Origin: Mesorhizobium sp. C432A
GTDB lineage: Bacteria; Pseudomonadota; Alphaproteobacteria; Rhizobiales; Rhizobiaceae
NCBI RefSeq assembly: GCF_030323145.1
Contig: NZ_CP100470.1
Span: 5,683,001-5,747,000, forward strand
Length of the DNA: 64,000 nucleotides
Reading direction: 5' to 3'
Numbering within the stretch: the stretch's first letter is position 1; the number at the start of each line of letters is the position of its first letter. Below, in pieces: positions 16,607 through 25,461 of this stretch. The notes beneath the pieces are model-generated. The model made no database searches and had not been told where the DNA came from. It was given only the letters and a program-made list of their open reading frames with translations. Position numbers and translations under genes: made by a program.

Positions 16607-17314
16607 ATGGCCAAGCTGGACTTCAATCCGATCGCGGATACGACACGCCGAGCCGAGATCGTTGCGCTGTTGCGGCGGGCGATCCTGATCGGCCAGCTGG
16701 AACCCGGCCAAAAGCTGAGCGAGCTGAGGATCGCCGAGCAGATGCGGGTCAGCCGCGCGCCTTTGCGCGAAGCTATGCGCGAGCTGGTGCAGGAAGGCAT
16801 CCTGACCAGCATTCCCTATGCCGGCACCTTCGTCATCGATGTCACCGCCAAGGACATTGACGACGCCTACTCGCTGAACAAGGTGCTCGATGAATTCGCC
16901 ATCGAGCGGACATGGAAGCTGCGCGACCAGCGCTTCTTCGATGAACTCGACCGCCGCCACGAAGCGGTGAAGCAGGCAACGCGCGCGCGCGACACCACCC
17001 GCCAGATCGAGACCGCACTGCAATTGCACGGGCTGATCTATGAATGGGCCGACAATTCGGTGCTGCTGGAAACCTGGCAGCGGCTGACCAGCCGGCTGCA
17101 GATGTACTTTGCCCTGCACCAGCGGGCCCGCAACGAGCCGGTGCCGGCCGAAGATCTCCACGAAACCTATGTGCGGCTCTTGAAGGGCGCCGACATGCGC
17201 GCTGCCCAGCGCCATGCGCGCGAGCATATCGACCTCGATTTCGAAGAGCTGCTTGCCTATGCGCGTGGCCTCGATCAGCGGAACATCGAAGGGCTGACCC
17301 TCCTCAACGCCTAG
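16607..17314 (+). CDS. GntR-family transcriptional regulator (FCD/FadR subfamily)
   Basis: About 235 residues. The winged helix-turn-helix spans roughly residues 12-78 (AIL-IGQLEPGQKLSELRIAEQ, SRAPLREAMREL, EGILTSIPYAGTFV), and the C-terminal all-helical FCD domain spans 85-215. FCD ligand residues of the metal-binding type are plausible (Asp and several His at positions such as 126, 154 and 205). The ATG at 16607 with a GGAGTGACGG leader is preferred to 16559, which would put the operator palindrome inside the gene. It is 17 bp from the enolase-superfamily gene, so it probably represses its own operon and responds to the pathway substrate. Confidence 0.87.
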   Translation: MAKLDFNPIADTTRRAEIVALLRRAILIGQLEPGQKLSELRIAEQMRVSRAPLREAMRELVQEGILTSIPYAGTFVIDVTAKDIDDAYSLNKVLDEFAIERTWKLRDQRFFDELDRRHEAVKQATRARDTTRQIETALQLHGLIYEWADNSVLLETWQRLTSRLQMYFALHQRARNEPVPAEDLHETYVRLLKGADMRAAQRHAREHIDLDFEELLAYARGLDQRNIEGLTLLNA

Positions 17315-17331
17315 AGACAACGGACAGACAA

Positions 17332-18435
17332 GTGCAGATCAAAACCATCAAGGCCTATCGCGTCGTGCAGCCCTTCGTGGACGGGCCCTACCGCATGTCA
17401 AAGGGGCGGGTTGCAGACTGCTTCGATGCGGTGATCGTCGCCATCACCTCCGACAGCGGCGTGACCGGCTGGGGCGAGATGGCGCCGCTCGGCAATTTCT
17501 ATTCGGCCGCCTTTCCGGCGGGAACGCGCGCGGGCGTGGTCGAGATCGCGCCGCACCTGATCGGCCAGGACCCGCGTGGCCTCGCCGGCATCGGCCGATT
17601 GATGGATACGGTGTTCAAGGGCCATCCCTACATCAAGTCGGCGCTCGACATGGCCTGCTGGGATCTGGCGGCCCGGGCCGCCGACGTGCCGCTGGTGACC
17701 ATGCTTGGCGGCCGCGAGAGCGACATGGCGGAGACCTACCGCGTCGTCACCCACGGCACGCTCGACCAGATGGCGGCACTGGCCAAAAGGATCATCGCCC
17801 AGGGCTGCCGCCGACTGCAGGTCAAGGTCGGCGGCAATGTGCATGAAGACATCGAGCGGGTGAGCGCAGTCGCTTCGGCCGTGCCGAAAGGCACGGTGAT
17901 TTTCTGCGACGCCAATGCCGGCTGGACACCCTACCAGGCGCGGCAGTTCGCCGATGCAACGCGCGGCATCGACTACACGTTCGAGCAGCCCTGCACGACG
18001 ATCGAGGAGAACATGTCGGTGCGCCGCATGCTCGACAAGCCGATGGTGCTGGACGAGAGCGTCATCTCGCTCGAGGCGATGCTGGAAATCCATCGCCTGG
18101 GCGCCGCCGACGGGCTGACGCTGAAGATCTCGCGGCTTGGCGGCGTAACCAGGACAAGGCAAATCCGCGACGTCGCCGTCGATCTCGGTTTCATGATCAC
18201 CGTCGAGGATACGGGCGGCGCCGAGATCGACACGGCGGCGATGGCGCATCTGTCGCTGTCGACGCCGGAAGAACGCCGGCTGCACGCCATCGCCTTCCAT
18301 GAGTGGGTGACGGTGCGCACGGCCTCCAACGCCCCACCGGTCACCGGCAGCCACATGGGCATTCCCGACGGGCCCGGCCTCGGCATCGATGTCGTGCCCG
18401 ACCTGCTCGGCAAGCCTTTCCTAGAGATCGGCTGA
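17332..18435 (+). CDS. Mandelate racemase/muconate lactonizing enzyme family protein (enolase superfamily)
   Basis: About 367 residues. An N-terminal capping domain (1-120) is followed by the TIM-barrel domain. The first catalytic Lys is in LQVKVGG (about residue 164), and metal ligands are in FCDANAGW, EQPC and VLDESV. The second-face Lys is in LTLKISRLGG, followed by ITVEDTGG. The QVKVGG and LKIS motifs resemble cis-3-hydroxyproline dehydratase and hydroxyproline-betaine epimerase relatives more than classical sugar-acid dehydratases, so acid-sugar dehydration and amino-acid chemistry both remain possible. The start is GTG at 17332. It lies in an operon with the GntR gene upstream. Confidence 0.83.
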   Translation: MQIKTIKAYRVVQPFVDGPYRMSKGRVADCFDAVIVAITSDSGVTGWGEMAPLGNFYSAAFPAGTRAGVVEIAPHLIGQDPRGLAGIGRLMDTVFKGHPYIKSALDMACWDLAARAADVPLVTMLGGRESDMAETYRVVTHGTLDQMAALAKRIIAQGCRRLQVKVGGNVHEDIERVSAVASAVPKGTVIFCDANAGWTPYQARQFADATRGIDYTFEQPCTTIEENMSVRRMLDKPMVLDESVISLEAMLEIHRLGAADGLTLKISRLGGVTRTRQIRDVAVDLGFMITVEDTGGAEIDTAAMAHLSLSTPEERRLHAIAFHEWVTVRTASNAPPVTGSHMGIPDGPGLGIDVVPDLLGKPFLEIG

Positions 18436-18514
18436 GATCAAGCGCAGCATGAAGCTGTCACCCCACGAATCCTCCGTGGGAGATTTGGTCCTGCAGCCAT
18501 TCTCCGATTGCGGG

Positions 18515-18530
18515 TTGAAATATTTTTCAA
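18515..18530. promoter_or_regulatory. Palindrome TTGAAA-N4-TTTCAA before the SAF-domain oxidoreductase gene
   Basis: TTGAAA (18515-18520), TATT, TTTCAA (18525-18530), 65 bp upstream of the SAF oxidoreductase ATG, in the 160-bp gap after the enolase-superfamily gene. It suggests a second promoter and operator inside this run of genes. It differs from the TTTCA-N6-TGAAA sites, since the arms face the other way. Confidence 0.4.
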
Positions 18531-18595
18531 ATGGAAATAGGAACGTTCAAAATGATGATTTGACGCTGCGGCGCGTCATGACTGGAGGAAGCGAT

Positions 18596-19918
18596 ATGGC
18601 CCATCCGCAATTTGCAGCGGAACTTCTGCAGCGCGCTGAAGCCCAAGGGCCCATCACCATCGGACTCGCCGGCGCCGGGCAGATGGGCACCGACATCGTC
18701 GTCCAGGTGGCGCTGATGCCGGGCATGCGGATCGGTGCCATTTCCGAGGTGCGGCCGCAAGCGGCGATCGATGCCGCACTGCTCGCCGGCCATGACCGCT
18801 CCGACATCGTCCAGGCTGCGAACGCCTCTGCCATCGACCGCGCCATCGAGGCCGGCAAGATCGCTGTCACCGAAGATCTGCATGCGCTGGCCGCGGCCGG
18901 CCGCATTGATGTCATCATCGACGCGACAGGCAATCCCAACATCGGCACGCTGTTTGCGCTCGAAGTGATGAAGAACGGCAAGCACATCGTCATGCTCAAT
19001 GTCGAGGCGGACATTACGATCGGCCGCTTCCTCAAGGAGGAAGCGCGCAAGGCCGGCGTGGTCTACACCGGTGCGGCCGGCGACGAACCCGCCTGCACGC
19101 TGGAGATCATCGGCTTCGCCAAGAGCCTCGGCTTCAACATCATCGCCGCCGGCAAGGGCAAAAACAACCCGCTCAAGATCGACGCCATGCCCGCCGACTA
19201 CGAGAAGGAAGCGGCCGAGCGCAATATGAATGCGCGCATGCTGGTCGAGTTCGTCGACGGTTCCAAGACGGCGATCGAGATGGTGGCTATCGCCAACGCC
19301 ACCGGGCTGGTGCCCGACGTGCCGGGCATGCACGGCCCGACGGCGACGCTGGAGGAACTGGCCAGCGTGCTTTGCCCGCGCGAGGATGGCGGCGTGCTGC
19401 ACCGCAAGGGCGTGGTCGACTATTCCATCGGCAAGGGCGTGGCGCCCGGCGTGTTCTGCATCATCGAAACGAGGCATCCGCGCGTGCTGGAGCGCATGGT
19501 CGACCTCAAGGTCGGCAAGGGCCCCTATTTCACGATCTACCGTCCCTATCACCTGACAAGCCTTGAAGTGCCACTGTCGGCGGCGCGCGCCGTTGTCTAC
19601 AAACGTGCCGACATGGAGCCGCTCGACCATCCGGTCGCCGAAGCGGTGGCGGTAGCCAAAAGCGATCTCGGCGCCGGGCAGTCGCTGGGCATGATCGGCG
19701 AGAACGACTATCGCGGCTTCGCCATGACCTGGGAGGACGCCCGCGCCAAGGGCGCGCTGCCGCTCGGGATTGCCGAACGCGCCAAGGTGGTCAAGCCGGT
19801 CAAGACCGGCGACTTCCTCACCTATGAAAATTGTGTACCCGACGATTCGATGGTGATAACGCAGATCCGCCGCCGTCTCGACCAGTCGGACGGACAGTTT
19901 GTGACCAACGCCGCCTGA
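18596..19918 (+). CDS. NAD(P)-dependent oxidoreductase with C-terminal SAF domain (homoserine dehydrogenase-like)
   Basis: About 440 residues. The N-terminal Rossmann fold opens with ITIGLAGAGQMG (about residue 20), and a homoserine-dehydrogenase-like catalytic region follows (VDYSIGKGVAPGVF, GPYFTIYRPYHLTSLEVP). The C-terminal 60 residues (LPLGIAERAKVVKPVKTGD) are a SAF domain, also found in antifreeze proteins and sugar-acid dehydratases. The ATG at 18596 follows a strong TGGAGGAAG ribosome-binding site. Members of this family occur in sugar and polyol gene clusters, but I know no secure reaction for this one. The FGGY kinase gene starts about 20 bp downstream, so the oxidoreductase may produce or use the sugar the kinase phosphorylates. 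Confidence 0.8.
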   Translation: MAHPQFAAELLQRAEAQGPITIGLAGAGQMGTDIVVQVALMPGMRIGAISEVRPQAAIDAALLAGHDRSDIVQAANASAIDRAIEAGKIAVTEDLHALAAAGRIDVIIDATGNPNIGTLFALEVMKNGKHIVMLNVEADITIGRFLKEEARKAGVVYTGAAGDEPACTLEIIGFAKSLGFNIIAAGKGKNNPLKIDAMPADYEKEAAERNMNARMLVEFVDGSKTAIEMVAIANATGLVPDVPGMHGPTATLEELASVLCPREDGGVLHRKGVVDYSIGKGVAPGVFCIIETRHPRVLERMVDLKVGKGPYFTIYRPYHLTSLEVPLSAARAVVYKRADMEPLDHPVAEAVAVAKSDLGAGQSLGMIGENDYRGFAMTWEDARAKGALPLGIAERAKVVKPVKTGDFLTYENCVPDDSMVITQIRRRLDQSDGQFVTNAA

Positions 19919-19938
19919 ACCTTCGGGATCTCCCTGTG

Positions 19939-21426
19939 ATGGACGATGTCGTTATCGGGATCGATGCCTCGACGACGGCGGTGAAGGCGATCGCCTTCAC
20001 CCGCGACGGCGCGGAGCTGTTCCAGGCGCGCGAGGCCTATCCGCTGGCCAATCCGAAGCCCGGCCATTTCGAGCAGGATGCCGAACATTGGTGGGCAGCC
20101 CTCATCAGTTCGCTGAAGCAGGTTGCCGACAAGGTCGGCGCAGCGCGCGTGGCGGCAATTGCCATAGCCCATCAGCGCGAGACCTTCACCCTGATCGATC
20201 AGGCCGGCACGCCGCTCATCCCGGCGATCCTGTGGCTTGACGAGCGCGCCCGGCCTCAAGTCGCCAAGCTGTCGGCCGAGCTTGGCCGCGAGACGATCCG
20301 CGACTGGAGCGGCAAGCCGCCGGATCCGACGCCGGCGCTCTATGCCATCGCCTGGCTGGCGGAACACCAGCCGCAGGTGCTGGCCAACGCCGCCGCCCTG
20401 GTCGATGTTCATGGCTTCTTCGTTCACCGGCTGACCGCACGGCTGGTAACCAGCACGGCAAGTGCCGACCCGCTCGGCTTGCTCGATGTCACGACAGGCG
20501 AATGGCACCCTGAGCTTGTCTCGGCTGCAGGGTTGCAGCCACGGCAGTTGCCGGCGCTGATCGGCCCAGGCGAAATCTGCGGCGGCCTTGCCGAAAGCAT
20601 TGCCCAGCTGACTGGCCTCAAAGCGGGCACGCCAATTGTCGCCGGCGCCGGCGATGGCCAGGCCATGGGTCTCGGCATGGGCGTCTATGGTGCCGGCAGG
20701 AGCTATCTCTCGCTCGGCTCCGGCGTCGTCAGCGGCTGCTATTCCGGCACGGTCACCACATCGGATGCGTTTCGCACGCTGGTCTCGCCGACCGGCTCCG
20801 GCTTCATGCTGGAAACCGTGCTGCGCTCGGGCATGCAACTGGTCGACTGGATCGTGCGCACCACCGGCGCGTCTTCCGCGGCAGAACTGGAGAAGGGTGC
20901 GGTCGATGTTGCGGCCGGCGGCGACGGTCTTTTGGTCATGCCCTATTGGGCCGGCGTCATGAGCCCCTATTGGGATGGCGCGGCGCGCGGCGCCGTTGTT
21001 GGCCTGTCGCTCGACCATGAGCCCAGGCATCTCTTCCGCGCCACGCTGGAAGGCATCGCTTTGGAGCAGGCCATCGCCAGCGAGGCGATGGAGGCCGAAA
21101 GCGGCGGCAAGTCGGGAGAGATGATTTCCGCCGGCGGCGGCACCAATTCGGCGCTGCTGATGAAGATCATGGCCAGCGTGCTGGAGCGGCCGCTGTTCGT
21201 GTCGCCGGTCAACGAGGCGGCGGCCCTTGGCGCGGCCATGCTGGCTGCTTCGGCGATCAGCTGGTTCGCCTCGGCGGAAGACGCCGCCAAGGCAATGGCG
21301 GCGGCGCCGGCCAGGCGTGTCGATCCGGATATGACGCTGGTGCCGGCTTACCGGGCGCGCAAGGCGATCTACCGCGACCTCTATCACGCGACACGCGACA
21401 TCCACGCGCGGCTCGGTGCGATCTGA
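19939..21426 (+). CDS. FGGY-family carbohydrate kinase (xylulokinase-like)
   Basis: About 495 residues, the usual FGGY length. The N-terminal actin-like ATPase domain begins VVIGIDASTTAVKAIAF, with the phosphate-binding Asp, and IAIAHQRETFTLID carries the family Gln-Arg-Glu region. The catalytic Asp is expected in VAGAGDGQAMGLGMG (about residue 240). The second domain has AGGGTNSALLMKIMASVL, the adenosine motif. An ATG (19939) and a GTG (19936) are adjacent; ATG is chosen. It phosphorylates a sugar or polyol, and the cluster's substrate is not identified. Confidence 0.87.
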   Translation: MDDVVIGIDASTTAVKAIAFTRDGAELFQAREAYPLANPKPGHFEQDAEHWWAALISSLKQVADKVGAARVAAIAIAHQRETFTLIDQAGTPLIPAILWLDERARPQVAKLSAELGRETIRDWSGKPPDPTPALYAIAWLAEHQPQVLANAAALVDVHGFFVHRLTARLVTSTASADPLGLLDVTTGEWHPELVSAAGLQPRQLPALIGPGEICGGLAESIAQLTGLKAGTPIVAGAGDGQAMGLGMGVYGAGRSYLSLGSGVVSGCYSGTVTTSDAFRTLVSPTGSGFMLETVLRSGMQLVDWIVRTTGASSAAELEKGAVDVAAGGDGLLVMPYWAGVMSPYWDGAARGAVVGLSLDHEPRHLFRATLEGIALEQAIASEAMEAESGGKSGEMISAGGGTNSALLMKIMASVLERPLFVSPVNEAAALGAAMLAASAISWFASAEDAAKAMAAAPARRVDPDMTLVPAYRARKAIYRDLYHATRDIHARLGAI

Positions 21427-21523
21427 GTTCAAGCGCAGCTTGCCTGCGTGAGGCTCCCATGCCCAACCTGCCCAGCTTGCCGATTTTGCGTCCTGCCCGG
21501 CCAATGCTAGACTCATCGGGCTC

Positions 21524-22117
21524 ATGAAAGCAGTATTTCACCTTGCCGCCCTGCCCTGGATTGTCGCGCTTGCGGCAGCTCCGATGACGGCGCGTGCGCA
21601 GGACGAGCCGCCCTTCGAGGTCACGCTCGACATGGACAATGACGGCAGGATGGATCGGGCCGCGATCGCGGCGGATTCCGACACCGGGCTGGCGGATCTC
21701 TCGATCTATCTGGCTGCCGGCGAAGGAAAGCTCGATCCTTCGCGCAAGCCTGACTTTGTCAAAAAGGCGCTGACGCAGGACCGTATTCTCGGGCTCGAAA
21801 GCAAGGGCAAGGGATCGCTTGTCGTCACCTCGTGCTTCGGCTGCGGCGCCAACAAATCATGGGATACAACGCTGACCATCGTCTGGCGCGGCGGTAAATT
21901 CCTTGTCGCCGGCTACAGTCGCGACTGGGACTGGAATGTTCAGAAAGCCGACGGCTCGGTCGAGACGACGCTGGGCGGTTGCGACATCAATTTTCTCACC
22001 GGCAGAGGCGTTGCCTCAAAGGACCTGGACGACGGCAAACCGGTCGCGGGAAAATTCGTGCCGATCGCACTGGCCGACTGGTCGGACGACAGTCGTCCGG
22101 AGCCCTGCGAATTCTGA
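21524..22117 (+). CDS. Secreted hypothetical protein with an EF-hand-like Asp loop
   Basis: A 197-residue protein with a clear Sec signal peptide (residues 1-25, cleavage after ARA). The mature chain begins near a DMDNDGRMD loop, which resembles the calcium-binding loop of EF-hand or dockerin repeats. Four Cys residues follow, two in a CFGC pair, one in GGCD and one in the C-terminal PEPCEF, consistent with periplasmic disulphides. No family was recognised. It lies between the FGGY kinase gene and the convergent SorC gene, about 100 bp after the kinase, and may have its own promoter. Confidence 0.6.
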   Translation: MKAVFHLAALPWIVALAAAPMTARAQDEPPFEVTLDMDNDGRMDRAAIAADSDTGLADLSIYLAAGEGKLDPSRKPDFVKKALTQDRILGLESKGKGSLVVTSCFGCGANKSWDTTLTIVWRGGKFLVAGYSRDWDWNVQKADGSVETTLGGCDINFLTGRGVASKDLDDGKPVAGKFVPIALADWSDDSRPEPCEF

Positions 22118-22134
22118 CCGACGCCGGACAGCGC

Positions 22135-23097
22135 TCAACGATTGAGCAGGCCTTTGGCCGCATCCTCATCGGTGATCAGCACCGAAATCCTGGTGTTGGC
22201 CAGCGCCGCGCGCATCACAGCGACCTTCTCCTGACCACCTGAAACCAGTATGATGCTCGGAATATCGGACAAATCCTGCAGCGGATAGGCGCAGACGCGG
22301 CGGTTGACCTCATGGTCGACCGGGTGGCCCTCGGCGTCGATGAAATGGCACAAGAGGTCTCCGACCGCGCCGGCGGCCTGCAGTTCCTCAAGTTCGCTCG
22401 GCTTGATGAAGCCGTAATTGGCGATCGGGCTGTCCTTGGAAAACGAGCCGACGCTGAGCACGGCGATGTTGGCGCGGCGCGCGCGGAAGACGACATCCTG
22501 GACGCTGCGCTGGCTCATGAAGGCATCGCGCTGTTCCGGCTTGTCGGCATAGACCGGCACCGGCAGCAGGAAACATTCAGCGCCGATCTTTTCGGCGAAC
22601 TCCCAGGCGCTTTCGGTCGGGTTGAGCGGCTGCGCGTGGGTGAGGCCGCCGAGCATCGAGACGACCGTCGTCCTGGCGATCGGCCGCCTCGGCAATTCGT
22701 TGATGGCGAATTTCAGCGTGCGGCCCCAGCCCAGCGCAATGACGTCGCCGGCATTCACATTGTCGGCGAGATAGGCGGCAGCCGCGTGGCCGATCATCAG
22801 CGGCGCGTTGCTGCGATCAGCGGCTGATGGCACCACGACCGCCTGGCTGAGCCCGAAACGCTGCTTCAGGCTCTCCTCGAGCTGCACGCATTCGACGACA
22901 CTGTCGCGAATGCGGAACTGCACGATGCCCTCCTCTCGCGCAGCGGAGAGAATGCGGTGCACCTTGATGCGGCCGACGCCGAGGATCTCGGAAATGCGCT
23001 CTTGCGTCAGACCTTCGACATAGTAATGCCAGGCGGCCCGGGCCTTGAGCTCGGCATCGGGGAAGCGCGAGGCCTTCTCGTTTTCGACGGTCGCCAT
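22135..23097 (-). CDS. SorC/DeoR-type sugar-binding transcriptional regulator
   Basis: About 320 residues. The N-terminal helix-turn-helix (about 15-60) includes AAWHYYVEGLTQERISEILG and KVHRILSAAREEGI. The remainder is the SorC sugar-phosphate-binding domain, with GWGRTLKFAI near 130, VSMLGGL near 155 and the C-terminal ILVSGGQEKVAVMRAAL. The ATG at 23097 is chosen because the reading frame further upstream crosses the divergent promoter. It is divergent from the ABC importer genes at 23340 and separated from them by an operator-like inverted repeat. It is likely to control that importer and perhaps the kinase genes, responding to a phosphorylated sugar. Confidence 0.86.
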   Translation of the reverse strand: MATVENEKASRFPDAELKARAAWHYYVEGLTQERISEILGVGRIKVHRILSAAREEGIVQFRIRDSVVECVQLEESLKQRFGLSQAVVVPSAADRSNAPLMIGHAAAAYLADNVNAGDVIALGWGRTLKFAINELPRRPIARTTVVSMLGGLTHAQPLNPTESAWEFAEKIGAECFLLPVPVYADKPEQRDAFMSQRSVQDVVFRARRANIAVLSVGSFSKDSPIANYGFIKPSELEELQAAGAVGDLLCHFIDAEGHPVDHEVNRRVCAYPLQDLSDIPSIILVSGGQEKVAVMRAALANTRISVLITDEDAAKGLLNR

Positions 23098-23210
23098 CTT
23101 TTGCCCTCCCGCGGCAAATTTCGGAAATCTTTCCGCAAGCGCCGCCCCCTGGCCTTCCCTAGGACAAACCGCCCGGTGGCGCAAACAACCGCCGAATGGC
23201 GCAACGGCTC

Positions 23211-23272
23211 TTGACAATTTTCTAATGAACAGTTTAGCTGAACAAAATTGCATATCAAAGATAAATTGTTCA
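23211..23272 (+). promoter_or_regulatory. Divergent promoter and SorC-type inverted repeat
   Basis: A TTGACA box (23211-23216) is followed after 17 bp by TTAGCT (23234-23239), a weak -10. Just downstream is an inverted repeat with arms TGAACAA (23239-23245) and TTGTTCA (23266-23272), plus a half-site ATGAACA at 23225. Placement at the transcription start suits repression by the SorC protein. Confidence 0.5.
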
Positions 23273-23339
23273 CAGGGAGGTGCCTGGTGAACAAGAGCGG
23301 ACGGCAGGCCATCGCCGTTTCGCTGACGGAGGAGACGAA

Positions 23340-24364
23340 GTGGCCGTGAGTAATGATGCAAGCGAGTCGAAGGCTGGCGAGTTGAAAGCCGCGCCCGGCG
23401 CTCAAGGTGCGACGGCCGCGAAGCTTTCGGCACTGTTTGCCGGAACCATGGGACCGCTGATCGGACTGCTGCTGCTCTGCCTGGCGCTGACGCTGACCAC
23501 CGACACGTTCCTCACCGTGCGCAACATCCTCAACGTACTCGACCAGATCACGGTGCTCGGCATCATGGCAATCGGGATGACGCTGGTGATCCTGATCGGC
23601 GGCATCGATCTCTCGGTCGGCTCGGTGCTGGCGCTGGCCGCCATGGTGATGGGCTTTGTCTCCCATCCCGACTATCTCAATCTCGGCCTTGCGGCCGGCG
23701 TCGTTGCAGCACTGGTCGTCGCCGGCCTTTGCGGACTGGTGTCCGGCCTGCTGGTGACCGTCACCCGGCTGCCGCCGTTCATCGCGACGCTGGCGATGAT
23801 GTCGGTGGCGCGCGGCCTTGCCAACATGATCACCGACGGCTCGCAGATCGTCGGCTTTCCCGACTGGTTCACCAGCCTGTCGATCATCCGCCATTTCGGC
23901 TTCCTGTCGGTCACAGTCGGGGTGATGATGGTGCTGGCGATCGTCTTCGCCATCTTCCTCAACTACCGCGCCACCGGCCGCAGCTTTACGCCATCGGCGG
24001 CAGCGCCGAGGTGGCGCGGCTCTCCGGCATTCCGGTGAAGTCGCTGACCAACTGGGTCTATGCCATCTGCGGCGTGCTTGCGGGTCTTGCAGGCATTGTG
24101 CTTGCCGCGCGGCTGGATTCGGTGCAGCCGAGTTCCGGCCTCGGCTATGAGCTCGACACCATCGCGGCGGTGGTGATCGGCGGCGCCAGCCTCTCGGGCG
24201 GCGTCGGTTCGATCGGCGGCACAGCGGTCGGCGTGCTCATCATCGGCGTGCTGCGCAACGGCCTCAATCTGCTCGGCGTCTCGCCCTTCATCCAGCAGGT
24301 GGTGATCGGCGTGGTGATCGCGCTGGCCGTCGCCAGCGACACCTGGCGGCGCAGGGCGCGATAG
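23340..24364 (+). pseudogene. Sugar ABC transporter permease (RbsC-like), interrupted by a frameshift
   Basis: The first part (GTG at 23340 with a GGAGGAG ribosome-binding site) reads as a normal RbsC-type permease, including GGIDLSVGSVLALAAM and RATGR. At about 23981 the frame is lost: the frame goes on to a nonsense tail stopping at 24038, while the expected continuation (LYAIGGSAEVARLSGIPV, then VVIGGASLSGGVGSIGG) is in the +2 frame to 24364. Adding one base between the CGC and AGCTTTAC at 23980-23982 restores a full-length protein of about 341 residues. The tail shows no sign of decay, so this is either a very recent mutation or a sequencing error. If real, the importer lacks its channel unless another permease substitutes. 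Confidence 0.85.
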
Positions 24365-24386
24365 AGAGCGGGGCACAATTGAGAAT

Positions 24387-24427
24387 TCGCCCGGAACGTC
24401 CGGGCGATAGACGGATCGGTCGATCCG
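24387..24427 (+). other. Hairpin and palindrome between permease and binding-protein genes
   Basis: TCGCCCGGA (24387-24395) pairs with TCCGGGCGA (24399-24407) around a 3-nt loop. Directly after it is the palindrome CGGATCG-GT-CGATCCG (24412-24427). There is no T-tract. It may stabilise the 3' end of the permease message or attenuate expression before the binding-protein gene. Confidence 0.5.
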
Positions 24428-24493
24428 AAACTGGGATGTTCCAAGGGGCGCGATGCGCTGGCGGGACAGTTTGACTATCAACGGAGGAAACAC

Positions 24494-25432
24494 ATGCTCA
24501 CCAAACGTTCACTGCTGCTCGCCGCTGCCGCAATCATTCCCCTGCTCGGCCTGACCGACATGGCCTCGGCCAAGGAGGCCAAGAAACTCGGCCTCGCGGT
24601 GGCCAATTTGCAGGCCGACTTCTTCAACCAGATCAAGCAGTCGGTCGAAGCCTACGGCAAGGAGAAGGGCATCGAGATCGTCACCGTCGACGCCAAGGGC
24701 GATTCGGCAACGCAGGTCAGCCAGGTACAGGATTTGATCACGCAGAACATCGACGCGCTGATCTACATTCCGGCCGGCGCCACAGCCGCCACCGTGCCGA
24801 CCAAGACCGCCAAGGCCGCCGGCATTCCGGTGGTCAATGTCGACCGCAACGCCGACGGCGCGCCCGGCGACACCTTCATCGCCACCAACAGCGTCGCCTC
24901 GGCGCAGGCGGTGTGCGACTACATCGCCAAGCAGGCCGGCGGCAAAGGCGAACTGATCATCATCCACGGCCAGAAGGGCACCACGCCGGAAGTGGATCGC
25001 TCGAAGGGCTGCGGCGAAGCGCTCAAGGCCTATCCCGATATCAAGGTGGTCGGCGAATTGTGGAGCGAAGGCTGGCACCAGGACGAAGGCTTCAAGCTGA
25101 CGCAGGACCTGCTGCAGTCGCATCCCGATGTCTCCATCGTCATCGGCCAGGCCGATGCGCTGGCGCTGGGTGCGGCGCAGGCGGTCAAGGTCGCCAATCC
25201 CGGCCACAAGGTCTGGGTTGCCGGCTTCGATGGCGACGTGGCCGCGCTCAAGGCGCTGAAGGACGGCGTGTTCGACGTCACCGCGACGCAGCAGACGCAA
25301 GGCATGGGCCGTCTCGCCGTCGATGCGGCGATCAAGCTGGTGGCCGGCGAGAGCGTTCCGGCCGAACAGCTGCAGGATGCGACGCTGACCACCAAGGACA
25401 ATGTCGAGCAGTTCATCGCCAAGCATCCGTGA
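24494..25432 (+). CDS. Sugar ABC transporter periplasmic substrate-binding protein (RbsB-like)
   Basis: A 312-residue protein with a Sec signal peptide (residues 1-26, cleavage after MASA). The mature chain starts KEAKKLGLAVANLQADFFNQ, followed by the RbsB-type two-lobe fold. LITQNIDALIYIPA and VNVDRNADGAPGD are typical ligand-pocket segments, and the hinge includes VAGFDGDVAALKAL. It shares an operon with the frameshifted permease gene and the two-domain ATPase gene. The order permease, binding protein, ATPase is common in rhizobial sugar and polyol importers. A good GGAGG ribosome-binding site precedes the ATG. Confidence 0.88.
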   Translation: MLTKRSLLLAAAAIIPLLGLTDMASAKEAKKLGLAVANLQADFFNQIKQSVEAYGKEKGIEIVTVDAKGDSATQVSQVQDLITQNIDALIYIPAGATAATVPTKTAKAAGIPVVNVDRNADGAPGDTFIATNSVASAQAVCDYIAKQAGGKGELIIIHGQKGTTPEVDRSKGCGEALKAYPDIKVVGELWSEGWHQDEGFKLTQDLLQSHPDVSIVIGQADALALGAAQAVKVANPGHKVWVAGFDGDVAALKALKDGVFDVTATQQTQGMGRLAVDAAIKLVAGESVPAEQLQDATLTTKDNVEQFIAKHP

Positions 25433-25461
25433 TAACCGGCACCGCTTAAGAGAGCGCCACG

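Noticed and set aside
23975..24364. Programmed ribosomal frameshift in the permease gene
   Set aside because: No slippery heptamer or downstream pseudoknot is visible at the break, so a mutation or a sequence error is simpler.
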